From Novosphingobium sp. BW1 (GTDB taxonomy: Bacteria; Pseudomonadota; Alphaproteobacteria; Sphingomonadales; Sphingomonadaceae): a DNA stretch of 42,565 bases. This document shows, piece after piece, positions 39,961-42,565 of the stretch; position 1 is the first letter of the stretch, and every line of letters begins with the position of its first letter. The stretch covers positions 1-42,565 of the forward strand of contig NZ_VIRF01000040.1 of NCBI RefSeq assembly GCF_008107685.1, written 5' to 3'. The notes under the pieces were generated by a model. It was not told the origin of the DNA, did not search any database, and saw only the letters and a list, made by a program, of their open reading frames with translations. The translations under genes were made by a program, and so were the position numbers.

Positions 39961-40989
39961 ATGGCAAATTACAGAAATGAAGAGTTGCTGCGGCATATGA
40001 AGAACAATGTCGTGCCGTCTCGGCACACCCTGTCTGCGATGAAAACACTCGATATCGAGATGGAAGGCCTCATCGCACTCAAGAACGCCCTCGCCAACCC
40101 GGATCTGGGTGCGGCCCTGGAAAAGGCCATCCACGCCTTCTCCAACACGACGGGACGCGTCGTGATCACCGGCATGGGCAAGAGCGGACATGTCGCACGC
40201 AAGATCGCGGCGACGATGCGCTCGACGGGCACCTCTGCACTCTATCTCCACCCCGGGGAGGCCAGCCATGGTGACCTTGGCGTCATCTCGCCCAAGGACG
40301 TCGTCCTTGCGATCACCTGGTCGGGCGAGACGCGCGAACTCGACGACATCTTCCACTTCTGCCGCATCTACGGGGTGACGCTGGTCGTGGCGACGGCCTT
40401 CCCGGACAGCACCGCGGGCCGCGCGGCGGACATCTGCCTCGCGCTGCCGCGTGTGCGCGAGGCCTGTCCAAATGAACTGGCGCCCACCTCCTCGACCACG
40501 CTGCAACTCGTGCTGGGTGATGCCCTCGCCGTCGCCCTCATCGAAGCGCGCGGGTTCTCCTCCAACGACTTTCGCATGTTCCATCCCGGCGGACGGCTTG
40601 GCGCGCAGCTGGCCACGGTCGGCGATGTCATGGGCATCGGCGATTCGGTCCCCAAGGTTGCGACCACGGCCACCATCATCGGCGCCACCATCGAGATGAA
40701 CCGCAAGCGCTATGGCTGCACCGCCGTGGTCGATGCCCAGGACCGCTTGGTCGGGGCCTTCACCGATGGCGATCTGCGGCGCTGCATCGCGGTCCACGAT
40801 CTCAACGAGGAAATCGCCGCGCACATGTCGCACAGCCCGGTGACGATCGACGCTTCGCGCCTGTGCAGCGAAGCCCTCGCCCTGATGAACGAGAGCGCGG
40901 TCTCGGTGCTCTTCGTCACGCAGCTCGAGAAGCTGGTCGGCATCATCCACATGCACGACATCGTCAAGCTCGGTGTCGAGCGGACCTGA
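39961..40989 (+). CDS. kpsF: D-arabinose-5-phosphate isomerase (KpsF/KdsD)
   Basis: Interconverts ribulose-5-phosphate and arabinose-5-phosphate, the first step toward Kdo. The SIS domain at about 45-190 has ITGMGKSGHVARKIAATMRS, LHPGEASHGDLG, TWSGETRELDD and LAPTSSTTLQLVLGDALAVA. FRMFHPGGRLG links to two CBS repeats at about 215-340 (GCTAVVDAQDRLVGAFTDGD, SVLFVTQLEKLVGIIHMHD). ATG 39961 is chosen; the frame extends upstream to a TTG with non-family sequence, and ATG 39997 is also possible. Length 342 fits. kdsB starts 10 bases after its stop, so the two form an operon, and their pairing in a capsule region favours the capsule-specific KpsF role. Confidence 0.95.
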   Translation: MANYRNEELLRHMKNNVVPSRHTLSAMKTLDIEMEGLIALKNALANPDLGAALEKAIHAFSNTTGRVVITGMGKSGHVARKIAATMRSTGTSALYLHPGEASHGDLGVISPKDVVLAITWSGETRELDDIFHFCRIYGVTLVVATAFPDSTAGRAADICLALPRVREACPNELAPTSSTTLQLVLGDALAVALIEARGFSSNDFRMFHPGGRLGAQLATVGDVMGIGDSVPKVATTATIIGATIEMNRKRYGCTAVVDAQDRLVGAFTDGDLRRCIAVHDLNEEIAAHMSHSPVTIDASRLCSEALALMNESAVSVLFVTQLEKLVGIIHMHDIVKLGVERT

Positions 40990-40999
40990 TCAGGTGGGC

Positions 41000-41893
41000 A
41001 TGACCGAGCCTGGCGCGTTGTTTCCGGCATCGGCGGCGGGCGACGACCTCATCGTCGTGCCCGCCCGCTACGGCTCGACACGCCTGCCCGGAAAGCCCTT
41101 GCTTGAAATTGCCGGTCGCACGCTGCTCGAACGCGTGCTGGCCAGCGCGGGAGCCGCAGCCCGCCTGGCCGGAAATTGCCGTGTCGTCGTCGCCACCGAC
41201 GATGCCCGCATCGCCGCCCACGCCCAGACGCTGGGCGCGCAGGTCGTCCTGACCGCGCCCGAGCTCAACTCCGGCTCGGCGCGTGCCGCCGCGGCGGCGC
41301 AGCTGCAGGACACGCCGCCCCGGCGCGTCATCAACCTGCAGGGCGATGCCCCGTTCATCCCGCCTGCCACCATCGCCGGGCTGATCCGGACCTTGCGCGA
41401 AGGCGATGCAGACGTCGCCACCCCCGTCTACCGCCTCGACTGGGAGCGCCTCGACCGGCTGCGCGCGCACAAGGAAACCGCCCCCTTCAGCGGCACCACC
41501 TGCGTGCGCGATGCGAAGGGCCGGGCGCTGTGGTTCTCCAAATCGATCCTCCCCGCCCTTCGCGACGAAGACGCCCTGCGCGCCGCCTCGCCGATGTCAC
41601 CGGTCTGGCAGCACCTGGGGCTCTATGCCTATACCCGCAAGGCGCTCGACTGGTTCGCGCAGGCCCCGCAAGGCACCTACGAGGCCCTGGAAGGCCTCGA
41701 ACAACTGCGCTTTCTGGAAAACGGGTGGAGCATCGCCACCCATGCGGTCGAGCCGCCCCGCCATGCTCTCTCGGGCATCGACACGCCGCAGGACCTGGCG
41801 CTCGCCGAAGAGGCCATTGCCCGGCTCGGCGACCCTTTCCCGCCCCTCCCCGCATCGGCCGCCCACTCCGAGCCCGAACCGGCCCAGGACTGA
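41000..41893 (+). CDS. kdsB: 3-deoxy-manno-octulosonate cytidylyltransferase (CMP-Kdo synthetase)
   Basis: Activates Kdo with CTP to CMP-Kdo, the donor for Kdo transferases. The GT-A-like fold shows VPARYGSTRLPGKPLLEIAG near the N-terminus, VVVATDDARIAAHAQTLGA, INLQGDAPFIPP (Asp for Mg2+), FSKSILPA, HLGLYAYTRKALDWFA, and GTYEALEGLEQLRFLENG with GIDTPQDLALAE at the end. ATG 41000 has AGGTGG about 5 bases upstream. Length is 297, slightly longer than the usual 245-260 because of an N-terminal lead and a Pro/Ser/Glu tail. It lies 10 bases after kpsF and 43 bases before the histidine phosphatase gene. Confidence 0.95.
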   Translation: MTEPGALFPASAAGDDLIVVPARYGSTRLPGKPLLEIAGRTLLERVLASAGAAARLAGNCRVVVATDDARIAAHAQTLGAQVVLTAPELNSGSARAAAAAQLQDTPPRRVINLQGDAPFIPPATIAGLIRTLREGDADVATPVYRLDWERLDRLRAHKETAPFSGTTCVRDAKGRALWFSKSILPALRDEDALRAASPMSPVWQHLGLYAYTRKALDWFAQAPQGTYEALEGLEQLRFLENGWSIATHAVEPPRHALSGIDTPQDLALAEEAIARLGDPFPPLPASAAHSEPEPAQD

Positions 41894-41936
41894 AGCAACT
41901 TGCGCCGCGCGCACAAGACGTTAGGCGCAAAGGGAC

Positions 41937-42551
41937 ATGTTCATTATCGTCCGTCATGGCAACACCTTCGAAGCGGGGGAAACCCCGCGCCGCATCGGCG
42001 CGCGCACCGACCTGCCGCTCACGGCAAAAGGCATCGCGCAGGCCGAGGCGCTGGGCGCGCACTTTGCCGCGCTTGGCCTCACCTTTCGCCGCGCCTTCGT
42101 CTCTCCTCTCGCCCGCACCCGCCAAAGCGCGGCCGCCATTCTCAGCCAACAGGAGGGCGCGCCTGCCCTCCCCCGCAACGCCGAGTTTCTGCGCGAGATC
42201 GACCACGGCCCCGACGAAGACGCCACCGAAGACGCCATCCGCGCGCGGATCGGCGCCGATGCCCGGGCCGCCTGGGACCGCGAGGCGGTTGTCCCGCCCG
42301 ACTGGAACGTCGAGCCCGAAACTCGCAAGGCCGCCTGGCGCGTCCTTTTCGCCCAGTCCAAGCCCGACGATGGGCCGACCCTGCTCGTCACCAGCAACGG
42401 CGCGGCGCGCTTTGCCCTCCTCGCCGATCCGGCGCTGGCGCAGGCCGCGCGCGCGCTGCCGACGATGAAGCTGCCGACCGGCGGATACGGCCTCATCGCC
42501 CACGGCGCCGATGGCACGCTGGAACTGCGAGAATGGGGCACGCGCCCGTGA
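41937..42551 (+). CDS. Histidine phosphatase family protein
   Basis: Predicted phosphatase or mutase of the phosphoglycerate-mutase superfamily, 204 residues. The phosphohistidine motif is IVRHGNTFE (residues 4-12). SPLARTRQSA supplies the second Arg, EIDHGPDEDA the acid/base region, and LLVTSNGAARFAL the late motif, where the usual second His position reads Ser-Asn, a possible loss or variant. No signal peptide is present. It follows kdsB by 43 bases with AAAGGG ahead of the ATG, so it is probably co-transcribed with kpsF-kdsB. Substrate is unknown; a sugar-phosphate in the Kdo or capsule pathway is possible. Confidence 0.85.
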   Translation: MFIIVRHGNTFEAGETPRRIGARTDLPLTAKGIAQAEALGAHFAALGLTFRRAFVSPLARTRQSAAAILSQQEGAPALPRNAEFLREIDHGPDEDATEDAIRARIGADARAAWDREAVVPPDWNVEPETRKAAWRVLFAQSKPDDGPTLLVTSNGAARFALLADPALAQAARALPTMKLPTGGYGLIAHGADGTLELREWGTRP

Positions 42552-42565
42552 GCGCGGCCCACGCT

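Noticed and set aside
1..42565. CRISPR arrays, tRNA or rRNA genes, insertion sequences, prophage genes
   Set aside because: No spaced repeats, cloverleaf-like or transposase/integrase sequences were seen on either strand.

Overview
The window is a GC-rich, gene-dense stretch of chromosome from an alphaproteobacterium. A sphingomonad (Novosphingobium-like) is my best guess. It rests on overall gene style (TonB receptor with S1/P1-type hydrolase and YdcF, M1 peptidase, poxvirus-type topoisomerase IB, GGDEF-EAL protein, dTDP-rhamnose and Kdo genes in a capsule setting), not on a marker gene. I see no rRNA, tRNA, CRISPR array, transposase or phage gene. No gene-free stretch exceeds about 300 bases; the longest gaps are 8775-8999, 3225-3426, 76-273, 14844-15019, 39787-39960 and 34201-34356.

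Layout. Positions 1-10109 are a mixed housekeeping/accessory block: the N-terminus of a lipoprotein leaving the left edge, two small unknown proteins, two unrelated L,D-transpeptidases in tandem, topoisomerase IB overlapping a BON-MscS channel, a large exported M1 aminopeptidase, and a stand-alone Fic protein set in AT-rich flanks.

Positions 10232-26933 form a surface-polysaccharide (capsule) locus. A minus-strand operon carries an outer-membrane export lipoprotein followed by rfbC-rfbB-rfbD-rfbA for dTDP-L-rhamnose. Facing away from it are a GT2 glycosyltransferase and a frameshifted GT8-like gene. From the far side a second minus-strand operon runs toward them: GT2, DUF5672 protein, kpsE, kpsM, kpsT, and a 1267-residue protein with three glycosyltransferase modules. 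The two sides meet at a perfect 15-bp hairpin. A methyltransferase (27099-27836) and a GPH-type MFS carrier (27953-29386) follow.

Positions 29476-35463 hold a TonB receptor-YdcF-S1/P1 hydrolase operon, divergent from a ROK-family regulator with an AT-rich palindrome between them. Positions 35606-36608 carry a tiny lipoprotein and a decayed beta-keto acid cleavage enzyme (BKACE/DUF849) gene. Positions 36683-38969 carry a membrane GGDEF-EAL protein followed one base later by an exported protein of unknown function.

Positions 38944-42551 hold the Kdo pathway: kdsA, divergent kpsF-kdsB, and a histidine phosphatase right behind kdsB. The window therefore encodes CMP-Kdo supply apart from the Kdo-8-P phosphatase, dTDP-rhamnose supply, several assembly transferases, an ABC exporter, its periplasmic co-polymerase and an outer-membrane exit channel. 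This fits an ABC-transporter-dependent capsule. The Kdo transferases KpsC/KpsS that normally build the lipid-linked Kdo linker are not in the window.
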